From assembly GCF_013408745.1 (NCBI RefSeq), contig NZ_JACCBJ010000001.1, positions 1,364,001-1,428,000 of the forward strand: DNA of 64,000 nucleotides, in the 5' to 3' direction. The notes below the pieces were generated by a model. It searched no databases, was not told where the DNA came from, and was given only the letters and a program-made list of their open reading frames with translations. The number at the start of each line of letters is the position of its first letter. The stretch's first letter is position 1. This document shows positions 15,999 through 25,047 of the stretch, one piece after another. Position numbers and translations under genes: made by a program. Origin of the DNA: Leifsonia soli. GTDB taxonomy: Bacteria > Actinomycetota > Actinomycetes > Actinomycetales > Microbacteriaceae.

Positions 15999-16013
15999 CA
16001 TTCCAGTGGAATG
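15999..16013. promoter_or_regulatory. 15-bp palindrome in dhaK leader, possible operator
   Basis: CATTCCA-G-TGGAATG is a perfect 7+1+7 palindrome in the 40-bp gap between trpD and dhaK, immediately upstream of the ribosome site. It is well placed to be an operator controlling dhaKLM. The regulator is unknown. Confidence 0.5.
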
Positions 16014-16023
16014 CTCCACCGTG

Positions 16024-17073
16024 TCAGTGCGTCGCCGCCACCCACTCGTCGAGCTTCGCGGCCGCAGCCCCGGAGTCGATCGCTCGGGCAGCGACCGCCA
16101 TTTGCGAACGGAACCGATCCAGGATGGATTCCTGGACCCTCGACGGGTCGGACGCGAGCTCGAAGGACACGAGCCCGGCCGCCGCGTTGAGCAGGACGAT
16201 GTCGCGCACGGGGCCTTCTTCGCCCGCGAGCACGGCACGCACGACCGCCGCGTTGTACGCGGCGTCCTTCCCGAGCAGATCGTCGATGCGCGCGCGGGGG
16301 ATGCCCAGATCGCGCGGGTCGATGTCGTGCTCGGTGACGAGGCCCCGAGAGACCTCCCAGACGTGGCTGTGACCGGTGGTCGACAGCTCGTCGAGCCCGT
16401 CGTCGCCGCGGAAGACCAGCGCGGTGGCCCCGCGGGTCTGGAACACGCCGACGATGAGCGGGATGCGGTCGAGCGTCGCGACGCCGACCGCGGACGCCTC
16501 GGGGCGCGCCGGGTTGCAGAGCGGTCCGAGGTAGTTGAAGACGGTGGGGACGCCCAGCTGGGCGCGGACCGGGCCGGCGTGGGCGAATCCCGGGTGGAAC
16601 GCGCTCGCGAAGGCGAACGTGATGCCGACCTTCTTCAGCACCTCGGCGACCCGGTCCGCGGGGAGCGTCAGGTCGATGCCGAGGGCGGCGAGCACATCCG
16701 AGGAGCCGGATGACGAGCTCGCCGCGCGGTTCCCGTGCTTGATGACGGGAACGCCGGCGGCGGCGGCCACGATCGAGGCCGTCGTCGACACGTTCACCGT
16801 GCCGAACCGGTCGCCTCCTGTGCCGACGATGTCGAGGGCCATCGGGTCGACGACGAGCGGGACGGCGTGGTCGAGGATCGCGTCGCGGAACCCGACGATC
16901 TCATCCACCGTCTCGCCCTTGGCGCGCAGCGCGATGAGAAACGCCGCCAGCTGGGCGTCCGTCGCCTCGCCGGTCATCACCTCATCCATGGCCCAGGCCG
17001 CGTCCGCCACGCTCAGGTGCTCCCCCGCCAGGAGAGACGTCAGCACGGACGACCAGGACTGCGTGTGGACCAT
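16024..17073 (-). CDS. trpD: Anthranilate phosphoribosyltransferase
   Basis: A 349-residue enzyme joining anthranilate and PRPP in tryptophan synthesis. The PRPP loop is DIVGTGGDRFGTVNVSTTAS (residues 81-100), followed by KHGNRAASSSSGSSDVLAALG. Length fits the family. It is not in a trp operon but divergent from ctaE, the same arrangement as M. tuberculosis Rv2192c/Rv2193. The ATG is preceded at 6 nt by TAGGAT, indicating a leaderless mRNA. dhaK follows after 40 bp. Confidence 0.96.
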   Translation of the reverse strand: MVHTQSWSSVLTSLLAGEHLSVADAAWAMDEVMTGEATDAQLAAFLIALRAKGETVDEIVGFRDAILDHAVPLVVDPMALDIVGTGGDRFGTVNVSTTASIVAAAAGVPVIKHGNRAASSSSGSSDVLAALGIDLTLPADRVAEVLKKVGITFAFASAFHPGFAHAGPVRAQLGVPTVFNYLGPLCNPARPEASAVGVATLDRIPLIVGVFQTRGATALVFRGDDGLDELSTTGHSHVWEVSRGLVTEHDIDPRDLGIPRARIDDLLGKDAAYNAAVVRAVLAGEEGPVRDIVLLNAAAGLVSFELASDPSRVQESILDRFRSQMAVAARAIDSGAAAAKLDEWVAATH

Positions 17074-17079
17074 GAAGCG

Positions 17080-17085
17080 ATCCTA
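17080..17085 (-). promoter_or_regulatory. -10 box of trpD (leaderless)
   Basis: TAGGAT on the minus strand, 6 nt before the ATG at 17073. Confidence 0.5.
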
Positions 17086-17201
17086 TCGGCGGGCGACACG
17101 CCACGGCGATAGCGGTCGATCTGCGGCCGGTAAGGCTGTCCTAACCGCAATTCGGGTCGATTCACGCCTCGCAGGTGGGAAAACCAGGGCACCTTTTCAG
17201 C

Positions 17202-17207
17202 CATAAT
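17202..17207 (+). promoter_or_regulatory. -10 box of ctaE (leaderless)
   Basis: CATAAT lies 7 nt before the GTG at 17215 and overlaps the in-frame ATG at 17206. This argues that translation begins at the GTG. Confidence 0.45.
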
Positions 17208-17214
17208 GGGTTAC

Positions 17215-17850
17215 GTGACGAGCACCTCCATTTCTCCCTCAGCGAGTGCGCCGGCGATCAACCGGCCCAATGTCGTGGCCGTCGGCACGATCGTGTGGCT
17301 CGGCTCGGAGGTGATGTTCTTCGCGGGGCTCTTCGCGATCTACTTCACCCTCCGGTCCACGTCCCCCGATCTCTGGGCCGCCGAGACGCAGCACCTCAAC
17401 GTGCCGTACGCGCTGACGAACACGATCATCCTGGTCCTGAGTTCGGTCACCTGCCAGTTCGGGGTGTTCGCGGCCGAGCGCATGCAGCCGCGCCGCGCAG
17501 GCGGCATCCTGCAGTTCTGGCGCTGGGGCATGGTCGAGTGGTTCACGCTGACCTACCTCATGGGCGCGATCTTCGTCTCCGGCCAGGTGCTGGAGTACGC
17601 GACCCTCGTCTCCGAGGGCATCTCCCTCAGCTCCAACGCCTACGGATCGGCGTTCTACCTGACAACGGGCTTCCACGCCCTCCACGTCACGGGCGGCCTC
17701 ATCGCGTTCCTGCTCGTGATCGGCCGCGCGTTCGCGGTCAAGATCTTCGGCCACAAGGAGGCGACGAGCGCCATCGTCGTCTCGTACTACTGGCACTTCG
17801 TCGACGTCGTGTGGATCGGACTGTTCGCGGTCATCTACATCATCCGATAG
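17215..17850 (+). CDS. ctaE: Cytochrome c oxidase (aa3) subunit III
   Basis: A 211-residue membrane subunit with five helices, as in actinobacterial subunit [31 protein letters not shown] opens the first helix with its conserved Glu; [15 protein letters not shown] and [20 protein letters not shown] close the protein and are strongly conserved. I chose GTG 17215 because the alternative ATG (17206, three residues longer) overlaps the -10 box and has no ribosome site. It begins the ctaE-qcrCAB cluster encoding parts of the bc-aa3 supercomplex. Confidence 0.95.
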   Translation: MTSTSISPSASAPAINRPNVVAVGTIVWLGSEVMFFAGLFAIYFTLRSTSPDLWAAETQHLNVPYALTNTIILVLSSVTCQFGVFAAERMQPRRAGGILQFWRWGMVEWFTLTYLMGAIFVSGQVLEYATLVSEGISLSSNAYGSAFYLTTGFHALHVTGGLIAFLLVIGRAFAVKIFGHKEATSAIVVSYYWHFVDVVWIGLFAVIYIIR

Positions 17851-17873
17851 GAAACAGGAGCGTTCTTCACCCC

Positions 17874-18710
17874 ATGCGTCCGAAAAACCCCCGCCCGGCC
17901 ACCCAGCCCCGAACGGGCAAGCCCGCCCGCAAGGCCGGCCGCCGGCACCCGCTGGCCACCATCGCGCTGCTCGCGATCGGCCTCGGCCTGACCGGCGGTG
18001 CGTACGCCGCGTTCACGACGACGACCGCATCCGCCGAGCCGCAGGTCGCCGCCGCCAGCCAGAACTCGGTCGACGAGGGCAAGAAGCTCTTCCAGGCCAA
18101 CTGCGCCACCTGCCACGGCCTCGACGCCCAGGGCAGCTCGGTGGCTCCGAGCCTGATCGGCGTCGGCGCAGCCGCCGTCGACTTCCAGGTCGGCACCGGC
18201 CGCATGCCCATGCAGATGCAGGGTCCGCAGGCCCAGGAGAAGCCAGTCCAGTTCACGGACGAGCAGGTCAAGGCCCTCGCCGACTACGTCTCCTCCCTCG
18301 CCCCCGGACCGTCCATCCCGGAGCAGAAGTTCCTCGACGGGAAGGGCGACGCCGCCCACGGCGCCGAGCTGTTCCGCATCAACTGCGCGATGTGCCACAA
18401 CGTGGCCGGCGCGGGTGGAGCGCTCACCGAGGGCAAGTACGCCCCGCCGCTGACCGGCGTCACCGCGAAGCACATCTACGAGGCCATGGTCACCGGCCCG
18501 CAGAACATGCCGGTGTTCAACGACCTGAACATCACGCCGCAGGGCAAGGCCGACATCATCACGTACCTGAAGTACATCCAGAACAACCCGTCCCCGGGCG
18601 GCTTCGAGCTGGGCAACCTCGGCCCGGTCGCCGAGGGCCTGTTCCTCTGGATCTTCGGTCTGGGCGCCATCGTCGCCCTCACCGTGTGGATCACGGCCAA
18701 GTCCAACTAG
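17874..18710 (+). CDS. qcrC: Menaquinol-cytochrome c reductase diheme cytochrome c subunit QcrC
   Basis: A 278-residue membrane-anchored diheme cytochrome. A basic N-terminus and a helix at about 27-47 are followed by two c-type domains with heme motifs CATCH (77-81) and CAMCH (171-175). A C-terminal helix (FLWIFGLGAIVALTVWITAKSN) anchors it. In actinobacteria QcrC replaces a soluble cytochrome c and passes electrons directly from the Rieske protein to the oxidase CuA. The ATG is preceded by CAGGAG about 12 nt upstream, 23 bp after ctaE. Confidence 0.96.
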   Translation: MRPKNPRPATQPRTGKPARKAGRRHPLATIALLAIGLGLTGGAYAAFTTTTASAEPQVAAASQNSVDEGKKLFQANCATCHGLDAQGSSVAPSLIGVGAAAVDFQVGTGRMPMQMQGPQAQEKPVQFTDEQVKALADYVSSLAPGPSIPEQKFLDGKGDAAHGAELFRINCAMCHNVAGAGGALTEGKYAPPLTGVTAKHIYEAMVTGPQNMPVFNDLNITPQGKADIITYLKYIQNNPSPGGFELGNLGPVAEGLFLWIFGLGAIVALTVWITAKSN

Positions 18711-18752
18711 TCGGCCCGCACAGGCACGAACCACAGCGTAAGAAGGAGAGCA

Positions 18753-19820
18753 ATGGCACAGGACGAGAACGGCGGTCGCGAGCTGACGCCCGCCAGTTCG
18801 TCTGAGGCGCACCGCACCGGCGACCCCGGGACGGCGGTGATCATCCGCGACGCCGTCGAGAACCCCGGCTTCCCGCCTCACCGCCCGCGCGTCACCGACC
18901 TCGACCCGCGGAAGGAACGGCGCGCCGAGCGTACGGTCTACACGCTGTTCTACCTGTCGATCGCGGGCTCGGTGTGGGCGGTCGCCGCCTACCTCGCCTT
19001 CCCGATCGTCGACGGCGACCCCGGCTCGGTCCGCCTGAACAACCTGTTCATCGGCATCGGAGGAGCGCTCGCGCTCCTCGCGATCGGCATCGGCGCCGTC
19101 CACTGGGGCAAGGCGCTCATGCACGAGAAGGAGGGCGTCGACCTCCGTCACCCGGTGCGCGGCAGCGAGGCGACCACCGAGCGTGCCGCCGAGATCTTCC
19201 GCCAGGCCGACGAGGAGTCCGGCTTCAGCCGGCGCACGCTCGTGCGCAACAGCCTCATCGGCGCGCTGATCGCGTTCCCGCTTCCCGCCGTCGTCCTGTT
19301 CCGCGGCCTCGCGCCCGAGAACGAGGACCCGGTGGAGCTGCTCTCGAACACGATGTGGGCGAAGGGCGTCCGGCTCACCCGCGACCCAACCGGAACCCCG
19401 ATCAAGGCGTCGGATGTGACTCTCGGCAGCGCGTTCCACGTGATCCCCGAGGGCCTCAACGAGGCCGAGAACATGCTGGAGGAGAAGGCGAAGGCCGCCG
19501 TGCTCCTCATGCGCCTCAAGCCCGAGGACCTGCACGTGTCCAAGGGCCGGGAGAACTGGAACTACGACGGCATCGTCGCGTACTCCAAGATCTGCACGCA
19601 CGTCGGGTGCCCGGTGGCGCTCTACGAGCAGCAGACCCACCACCTGCTCTGCCCGTGCCACCAGTCGCAGTTCGACATCACGCACGAAGCGCAGGTCATC
19701 TTCGGACCGGCGAAGCGGCCGCTGCCGCAGCTGCCGATCACCGTCGACGCCGATGGCTACCTGGTCGCGCGCAGCGACTTCACCGAGCCTGTCGGCCCAA
19801 GCTTCTGGGAGCGCCATTGA
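18753..19820 (+). CDS. qcrA: Menaquinol-cytochrome c reductase Rieske iron-sulfur subunit QcrA
   Basis: A 355-residue subunit with the actinobacterial three-helix N-terminus (about 52-75, 88-112, 165-188). The C-terminal Rieske domain carries the [2Fe-2S] ligands Cys281 and His283 (CTHVGC) and Cys300 and His303 (CPCH). The second Cys of each motif should form the stabilising disulfide. A long insertion precedes the cluster. The ATG has a good AAGGAGA ribosome site. The stop overlaps the TTG start of qcrB. Confidence 0.96.
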   Translation: MAQDENGGRELTPASSSEAHRTGDPGTAVIIRDAVENPGFPPHRPRVTDLDPRKERRAERTVYTLFYLSIAGSVWAVAAYLAFPIVDGDPGSVRLNNLFIGIGGALALLAIGIGAVHWGKALMHEKEGVDLRHPVRGSEATTERAAEIFRQADEESGFSRRTLVRNSLIGALIAFPLPAVVLFRGLAPENEDPVELLSNTMWAKGVRLTRDPTGTPIKASDVTLGSAFHVIPEGLNEAENMLEEKAKAAVLLMRLKPEDLHVSKGRENWNYDGIVAYSKICTHVGCPVALYEQQTHHLLCPCHQSQFDITHEAQVIFGPAKRPLPQLPITVDADGYLVARSDFTEPVGPSFWERH

Positions 19821-21433
19821 GCACCACGACCGCCGCACCCGCGGCAACGACGACGGCCAAGAAGGGTGGCTTCACGGCGGCAGCCGCGAACTACCTCGAA
19901 GACCGCACCAGCATCTCAGGCGCCGTCAAGGAGTTCGGTCGCAAGATCTTCCCCGACCACTGGTCGTTCCTCCTCGGTGAGGTCGCGCTCTACAGCTTCA
20001 TCGTCATCCTGCTGTCCGGAACGTTCCTGACGTTCTTCTTCCAGGCGTCGATGGCCGAGGTCACCTATAACGGCTCGTACGTGCCGCTGAAGGGCATCGA
20101 GATGTCCTCGGCGATGCAGAGCACGCTGAACATCTCGTTCGAGGTGCGCGGCGGTCTGCTGGTCCGTCAGATCCACCACTGGGCGGCCCTGCTGTTCGTG
20201 GCGTCCATCGGCCTGCACATGCTCCGCATCTTCTTCACGGGCGCGTTCCGCAAGCCGCGTGAGCTCAACTGGGTGATCGGCTTCGTGCTCTTCATCCTGG
20301 CCATGGCCGAGGGCTTCACCGGCTACTCGCTCCCGGACGACCTGCTCTCGGGCAACGGCCTCCGCATCATCGACGGTCTCATCAAGGGCCTGCCGGTGGT
20401 CGGGACCTGGATCTCGTTCCTGCTCTTCGGAGGCGAGTTCCCCGGAACGGCGATCGTCGGCCGCCTGTACACGCTGCACATCCTGCTTCTGCCCGCCTTG
20501 GTGGTGGCGTTCATCGCGCTGCACCTCATGTTCGTGGTCATCCACAAGCACACGCAGTACGCGGCTCCCGGGCGCACGCAGGGCAACGTCGTCGGCTACC
20601 CGGTCCTCCCGGTGTACGCGGCGAAGGCCGGCGGCTTCTTCTTCATCGTCTTCGGCGTTCTGGTGCTGATGGCCTCGCTGTTCACGATCAACCCGATCTG
20701 GAACTACGGCCCGTACGACCCCTCCCCGGTGTCCGCGGGAACGCAGCCGGACTGGTACATCGGCTTCGCCGACGGCGCCCTGCGACTGGTGCCGCCGGGC
20801 TGGGAGTTCGTCTGGCTCGACCGCACCTGGTCGTTCAACATCATCATCCCGGTGGCGATCCTCGGCCTGTTCATCGTGACCGTCATGATCTATCCGTTCC
20901 TCGAGGCGTGGATCACCGGCGACAAGCGCGAGCACCACATCCTGGACCGTCCGCGCAACGCCGCGAACCGCACGGCGATCGGCGCTGCCGGCGTCACGTT
21001 CTACGCGGTCTTCTGGGCGGCGGCGAGCTCCGACATCATCGCGACGCACTTCAAGCTGACGATGGAGGGTGTCATCCACACCCTGCAGGCGCTCTTGTTC
21101 GTCGGTCCGGTGATCGCGTACTTCGTGACGAAGCGCGTCTGCCTCGCGCTGCAGAAGAAGGACCGCTCGATCGCCCTCCACGGCTTCGAGACCGGCCGTA
21201 TCGTGAAGCTGCCCGGCGGTGAGTTCATCGAGGTGCACGAGCAGCTCAGCGACTACGAGCGCTGGCGTCTGGTGTCGTTCGAGTCGTACGAGCCGCTGAT
21301 GCTGCGTCCGAACCGACGGGGCAAGATCACGGCGGCGAACCGGGTCCGCGCGGGCCTGTCCCGCTGGTTCTTCGAGGACCGCATCGTTCCGCCGACCCGG
21401 AACGAGCTCGAGTCGGGCCACGACCACCACTGA
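19817..21433 (+). CDS. qcrB: Menaquinol-cytochrome c reductase cytochrome b subunit QcrB
   Basis: A 538-residue cytochrome b with about eight helices and a long actinobacterial C-terminal extension. Heme-ligating His occur in RQIHHWAALLFVASIGLHMLR and in helix 4 (LHILLLPALVVAFIALHLMFVVIHKH). The Qo-site motif PDW of the PEWY class is present in TQPDWYIGF. The TTG at 19817 overlaps the qcrA stop (TTGA); no other start fits the conserved N-terminus. QcrB oxidises menaquinol and is the target of Q203-type drugs in mycobacteria. A hairpin follows the stop. Confidence 0.96.
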   Translation: MSTTTAAPAATTTAKKGGFTAAAANYLEDRTSISGAVKEFGRKIFPDHWSFLLGEVALYSFIVILLSGTFLTFFFQASMAEVTYNGSYVPLKGIEMSSAMQSTLNISFEVRGGLLVRQIHHWAALLFVASIGLHMLRIFFTGAFRKPRELNWVIGFVLFILAMAEGFTGYSLPDDLLSGNGLRIIDGLIKGLPVVGTWISFLLFGGEFPGTAIVGRLYTLHILLLPALVVAFIALHLMFVVIHKHTQYAAPGRTQGNVVGYPVLPVYAAKAGGFFFIVFGVLVLMASLFTINPIWNYGPYDPSPVSAGTQPDWYIGFADGALRLVPPGWEFVWLDRTWSFNIIIPVAILGLFIVTVMIYPFLEAWITGDKREHHILDRPRNAANRTAIGAAGVTFYAVFWAAASSDIIATHFKLTMEGVIHTLQALLFVGPVIAYFVTKRVCLALQKKDRSIALHGFETGRIVKLPGGEFIEVHEQLSDYERWRLVSFESYEPLMLRPNRRGKITAANRVRAGLSRWFFEDRIVPPTRNELESGHDHH

Positions 21434-21449
21434 GGCCCGCCTCCATCGG

Positions 21450-21481
21450 AAGCGCCGGTGCGTTCATTCGCGCCGGCGCTT
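21450..21481 (+). terminator. Hairpin after qcrB
   Basis: AAGCGCCGGTGCG pairs with CGCGCCGGCGCTT around a TTCATT loop: a 13-bp GC-rich stem with one wobble pair. Only a weak T-run follows, so it is a likely but not textbook terminator for ctaE-qcrCAB. Confidence 0.65.
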
Positions 21482-21529
21482 TCGCGTTCCCGCCCGTTGT
21501 CTCCTGTTCCTTCGACCGAGGGGCTGCCC

Positions 21530-22345
21530 TTGTCCGCTGATCTGTCCCGGCTCGCCGCCTGGCTGCGCTGCCCCGTCTGCGAGGCCGATCTGGAGCCGGT
21601 CGACCGCCTGACGCTGGGATGCGCGAACGGACACCGTCACGACGTGAACAAACGCGGGTACGTCGCGCTCCTCGGCGGAGGCACCAAGCACCTGGGCGAC
21701 ACCACCGAGATGCTGGATGCGCGCGACCTCGTGCTCGAGGGCGGCGCCTACTCCCCCATCGCCGACGCCGTGGCGGCGTCCGCCGTCGGGTCGCGGGTGC
21801 TGGATGCGGGCGCCGGGACCGGCCACTACCTCCGCGCTGCACTGTCGTCCCTGCCGCAAGCCCTGGGGCTCGCCATGGACCTGTCCGCGCAGGCGGTCGC
21901 TCGTGCCGTGCGCTCGTCGGATCGGGTGGACGGCCTCGTCGCCGACACCTGGCGCCCGCTGCCCGTGCGCTCGGACTCGGCCGACACCGTGCTCGACGTG
22001 TTCGCGCCGCGCAACCTTCCCGAGTTCCACCGCGTCCTACGTCCCGGGGGAACCCTCGTCGTGGTGGTCCCCCGCACCGAGCATCTCGGTTCGCTTCGCG
22101 CCACCGGGAGCATGCTCGACATCCCCTCCGACAAGGCGGACGACGTCATCGCCACCGCGGAGCCCCTGTACGCCCTCCTGGCGCGCGAACCGGTCGCGTA
22201 CGACCTCGCGCTCACGCCCTCCTTACGTGAGGCTCTGGCGGGCATGGGCCCGTCGGCGCGCCACGCGGCCACGGCGGCGGTCATCCCGTCCGAGGTCGAC
22301 GCGACGCGCGTATCCGTCGACGTCCTCCACTTCACCCGCCGCTAA
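21530..22345 (+). CDS. RlmA-like 23S rRNA (guanine-N1) methyltransferase
   Basis: A 271-residue protein (E. coli RlmA has 269). An N-terminal zinc ribbon reads LRCPVCEADL, then LGCANGHRHDVNKRGY, supplying Cys and His ligands. The SAM-dependent fold follows with VLDAGAGTGHYLRAAL as motif I and DVFAPRNLPEFHRVLRPGG later. These are hallmarks of the RlmA/TlrB family, which methylates G745 or G748 in 23S rRNA and can affect macrolide response. The start is TTG with GAGGGG 6 nt upstream. I cannot tell which guanine is modified. Confidence 0.85.
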   Translation: MSADLSRLAAWLRCPVCEADLEPVDRLTLGCANGHRHDVNKRGYVALLGGGTKHLGDTTEMLDARDLVLEGGAYSPIADAVAASAVGSRVLDAGAGTGHYLRAALSSLPQALGLAMDLSAQAVARAVRSSDRVDGLVADTWRPLPVRSDSADTVLDVFAPRNLPEFHRVLRPGGTLVVVVPRTEHLGSLRATGSMLDIPSDKADDVIATAEPLYALLAREPVAYDLALTPSLREALAGMGPSARHAATAAVIPSEVDATRVSVDVLHFTRR

Positions 22346-22387
22346 CGCGGCCTGCTCCGTCCCTCCCGTCAGCGGCGTCCCCGCCAC

Positions 22388-22445
22388 CCAGTGGACGCAA
22401 CACGCCGCACGTCGCGACGCAGCCACGGCGTGTTGCGTCCACTGG
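22388..22445. repeat. Palindromic repeat C1 (20-bp perfect stem)
   Basis: CCAGTGGACGCAACACGCCG (22388-22407) pairs perfectly with 22426-22445 around an 18-nt loop. The loop itself contains the small palindrome CGTCGCGACG. The inner 12 bases match copies C2 and C3. Confidence 0.88.
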
Positions 22446-22497
22446 ATGGAGCCGGTCCTGCGCCCGAACCAGCGCGCGCGACGCTTGGCCCACTCGG

Positions 22498-22546
22498 GGG
22501 TCGCAACACGCCGTTACGACGGCGGGATAGCGGCGTGTTGCGTCCC
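22498..22546. repeat. Palindromic repeat C2
   Basis: GGGTCGCAACACGCCG (22498-22513) and CGGCGTGTTGCGTCCC (22531-22546) pair at 15 of 16 positions around a 17-nt loop ending in GGATAG. The copy continues rightward as ACAGA, as in C3. Confidence 0.85.
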
Positions 22547-22679
22547 ACAGAGCGACAAACGCGGGGGAATGCCCGTTGGATCCCCCGGGCGCCGAAAGGC
22601 GGACGGGACGGCGCGACGCCGCACTCGGCGCAGCGGCAGTTGGAGACGCCACCTCGTCGCCCACGACCGAGCCATCCAT

Positions 22680-22728
22680 GGGTCGCAACACGCCGCTATG
22701 TCGTCAGGATAACGGCATGTTGCGTCCC
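22680..22728. repeat. Palindromic repeat C3
   Basis: The left arm 22680-22695 is identical to that of C2. The right arm 22713-22728 differs by one base, giving 14 of 16 pairs. The loop resembles C2 (both end GGATA) and the flank ACAGA is shared, so C2 and C3 are copies of one element 182 bp apart in the same orientation. Confidence 0.82.
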
Positions 22729-22812
22729 ACAGATGAGGCTGCCGGCCGGGCCGCAGCGGCGGAGAAGCCTCGGTCACGCGCGCACGGAAGGGCGGAAGCG
22801 CCCCAGACGCAC

Positions 22813-22844
22813 TGAGGGCCGCCTCCCGTGGGAGACGGCCCTCA
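22813..22844 (-). terminator. Terminator hairpin downstream of ctaF
   Basis: TGAGGGCCGCCTCCC pairs with GGGAGACGGCCCTCA at 14 of 15 positions around a 2-nt loop, 20 bp beyond the ctaF stop. The stem is strong but no U-run follows. It may stop both the minus-strand cta transcript and any plus-strand read-through. Confidence 0.6.
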
Positions 22845-22863
22845 CTAGGCGCGGACGCCGGGG

Positions 22864-23286
22864 TCAGCGCGCGAAGTATCCGCGGTAGTACTCGTAGACC
22901 CAGCCGACGATGCAGACGAGGCTGAAGGCCACGCCGATGTAGCAGATCCAGAAGCCGACCGCGAGGCCGAGGATGACCAGACCCGCGCCGAAGGCGAGGG
23001 AGACCGGCCACCAGCTCCACGGGCTGAAGTTGCCGAGCTCCGGGTCGCCGTCGTCGATGTTCGCGTCGAGGCGGTCCTCCGGCAGCTCTCCCCCCTGCGA
23101 GGCGTGGGAGCGGCCGACGTAGAACGCGATGAACGCGGCGAGGATCGCACTCAGCAGCAGGGCGACGGTGCCGACCCACTCGACGTTGCGGTGCATCTCG
23201 TCGAGCAGGTTCCACAGCGTGTAGACCACCGCCGAGAGCAGGAAGAAGGCCGACAGGATCCAGAACAGGATGGCATTTGCGCGCAT
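22864..23286 (-). CDS. ctaF: Cytochrome c oxidase subunit IV (actinobacterial CtaF)
   Basis: A 140-residue four-helix membrane protein: MRANAILFWILSAFFLLSAVVYTLW, then a second helix ending in FIAFYVGRSH, a polar loop with GNFSPWSWWPV, and two final helices ending YEYYRGYFAR. This is the small subunit IV found only in actinobacterial aa3 oxidases. It begins 3 bp after ctaD ends, so the two are cotranscribed. Confidence 0.94.
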   Translation of the reverse strand: MRANAILFWILSAFFLLSAVVYTLWNLLDEMHRNVEWVGTVALLLSAILAAFIAFYVGRSHASQGGELPEDRLDANIDDGDPELGNFSPWSWWPVSLAFGAGLVILGLAVGFWICYIGVAFSLVCIVGWVYEYYRGYFAR

Positions 23287-23289
23287 GGG

Positions 23290-25038
23290 TTACTTCACCT
23301 CGTCGTTCGCGACGTCGTGCACAGGGGCGTCGGGGGCGTCCTTCGCGGGACCCACGCCGATCGGGATGCCCGCCTCGGGGTGGTTCAGGTCGAACGCAGG
23401 CGACTCCGAACGGATGCGCGGGATCGACGTGAAGTTGTGGCGCGGCGGCGGGCAGCTGGTCGCCCACTCGAGCGAACGGCCGTAGCCCCACGGGTCGTTG
23501 ACCGTGACCTTGGGCGCGTTGCGCGCCGTCAGGTACACGTTCACGAAGAACGGGATCATCGAGATCGCGAGGATGCCGGCGCCGATCGACGAGACCTGGT
23601 TCATCCAGGTGAAGCCGTCGGACGGCAGGTACGTCGCGTACCGGCGCGGCATGCCGACGACGCCCAGCCAGTGCTGGATGAGGAACGTCGTGTGGAAGCC
23701 GATGAACAGCAGCCAGAAGTGCCACTTGCCCAGCCGGTCGTTGAGCATCTTGCCCGTCCACTTCGGCCACCAGAAGTAGAAGCCGGCGAACATGGCGAAC
23801 ACGACGGTTCCGAAGACCACGTAGTGGAAGTGCGCGACCACGAAGTACGTGTCGGACACGTGGAAGTCGAGCGGCGGCGACGCGAGGATGACGCCCGTCA
23901 GACCACCGAAGGTGAACGTGATCAGGAAGCCGATGGACCAGAGCATGGGCGACTCGAAGGTCAGCGACCCGCGCCACATGGTGCCGATCCAGTTGAAGAT
24001 CTTCACGCCGGTCGGAACGGCGATGAGCATCGTCATCAGCGAGAACCACGGCAGCAGAACCGAGCCGGTGACGTACATGTGGTGCGCCCACACCGTCACG
24101 GAGAGGGCGGCGATGGCGATCGTCGCGTACACCAGGGTCTTGTATCCAAAGATCGGCTTCCGGCTGAACACCGGGAAGATCTCGGACACGATGCCGAAGA
24201 ACGGCAGAGCGATGATGTACACCTCGGGATGCCCGAAGAACCAGAAGAGGTGCTGCCAGAGCAGGGCTCCGCCGTTGGCCGCGTCGTAGATGTGCGCGTC
24301 GAACACGCGGTCGGCCGCGAGGGCGAACATGGCCGCGGCGAGGACAGGGAAGGCCATGAGCACGAGGATCGAGGTCACCAGGGTGTTCCAGGTGAAGATC
24401 GGCATGCGGAACATGGTCATGCCCGGCGCGCGCATGGTGATGATCGTGGTGATGAAGTTCACCGCGCCGAGGATGGTGCCGAAGCCCGAGAGGCCGAGGC
24501 CCACCACCCAGAGGTTGCCGCCGATCCCCGGAGAGAACGTCGTGCTCGAGAGCGGTGCGTAGGCGAACCAGCCGAACGACGCGGCGCCCTGCGGGGTGAG
24601 GAAGCCGGCGACCGCGATGAGCGATCCGAACGAGTAGAACCAGTACGCCAGCGCGTTCAGACGCGGGAACGCCACGTCCGGTGCGCCGATCTGCAGCGGC
24701 ATGAGCACGTTGGCGAAGCCGGCGAAGAGCGGCGTCGCGAACATGAGCAGCATGATCGTGCCGTGCATGGTGAAGAGCTGGTTGTACTGCTCCTTCGTCG
24801 CCACCACCTGCAGGCCCGGCTCGAAGAGCTGGGCGCGGATGATCAGCGCCATCACGCCGCCGATGAGGAAGTACACGAACGACGAGACCAGGTACATGTA
24901 CCCGATGGTCTTGTGGTCCGTCGACGTGATGTAGTTCACGAGGATGTTGCCCTTGCGCTCCACACCGTTCGCGGTGAGGATCGTGGGCGCTGGCTTGGGG
25001 GCGGCGGTGGCTCCCGGTGCCGGTGCTGTCGTCGTCAT
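23290..25038 (-). CDS. ctaD: Cytochrome c oxidase subunit I
   Basis: A 582-residue, 12-helix catalytic subunit holding heme a and the heme a3-CuB site. The CuB and cross-linked Tyr region is present as [18 protein letters not shown], and the paired His of helix 7 in WAHHMY. The second CuB/heme segment is [11 protein letters not shown]. It reduces O2 to water and pumps protons. It lies 9 bp after ctaC and before ctaF on the minus strand. Confidence 0.97.
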   Translation of the reverse strand: MTTTAPAPGATAAPKPAPTILTANGVERKGNILVNYITSTDHKTIGYMYLVSSFVYFLIGGVMALIIRAQLFEPGLQVVATKEQYNQLFTMHGTIMLLMFATPLFAGFANVLMPLQIGAPDVAFPRLNALAYWFYSFGSLIAVAGFLTPQGAASFGWFAYAPLSSTTFSPGIGGNLWVVGLGLSGFGTILGAVNFITTIITMRAPGMTMFRMPIFTWNTLVTSILVLMAFPVLAAAMFALAADRVFDAHIYDAANGGALLWQHLFWFFGHPEVYIIALPFFGIVSEIFPVFSRKPIFGYKTLVYATIAIAALSVTVWAHHMYVTGSVLLPWFSLMTMLIAVPTGVKIFNWIGTMWRGSLTFESPMLWSIGFLITFTFGGLTGVILASPPLDFHVSDTYFVVAHFHYVVFGTVVFAMFAGFYFWWPKWTGKMLNDRLGKWHFWLLFIGFHTTFLIQHWLGVVGMPRRYATYLPSDGFTWMNQVSSIGAGILAISMIPFFVNVYLTARNAPKVTVNDPWGYGRSLEWATSCPPPRHNFTSIPRIRSESPAFDLNHPEAGIPIGVGPAKDAPDAPVHDVANDEVK

Positions 25039-25047
25039 CTGTGCGTC

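Larger units (their letters stand above)
22346..22863. other. 518-bp intergenic spacer with palindromic repeats, no gene
   Basis: The stretch between the convergent methyltransferase and ctaF genes has no convincing coding region on either strand. Open frames crossing it are shadows without ribosome sites. It holds three copies of a CGCAACACGCCG palindrome and a terminator hairpin near ctaF. It is by far the longest spacer in the window, and the repeats account for about 155 bp of it. Confidence 0.8.

Noticed and set aside
17206..17214. ATG 17206 as ctaE start
   Set aside because: It overlaps the CATAAT -10 box and has no ribosome site; GTG 17215 fits leaderless spacing. The difference is only three residues.
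22388..22728. Possible CRISPR array from repeated CGCAACACGCCG units
   Set aside because: Only three copies, unequal spacing (110 and 182 bp), each a palindrome with partly conserved loop, and no cas genes.
22391..22888. 165-codon frame across the palindrome spacer
   Set aside because: Composed of the repeats and spacer, with no ribosome site and low-complexity Arg/Pro-rich translation; it runs antisense into ctaF.
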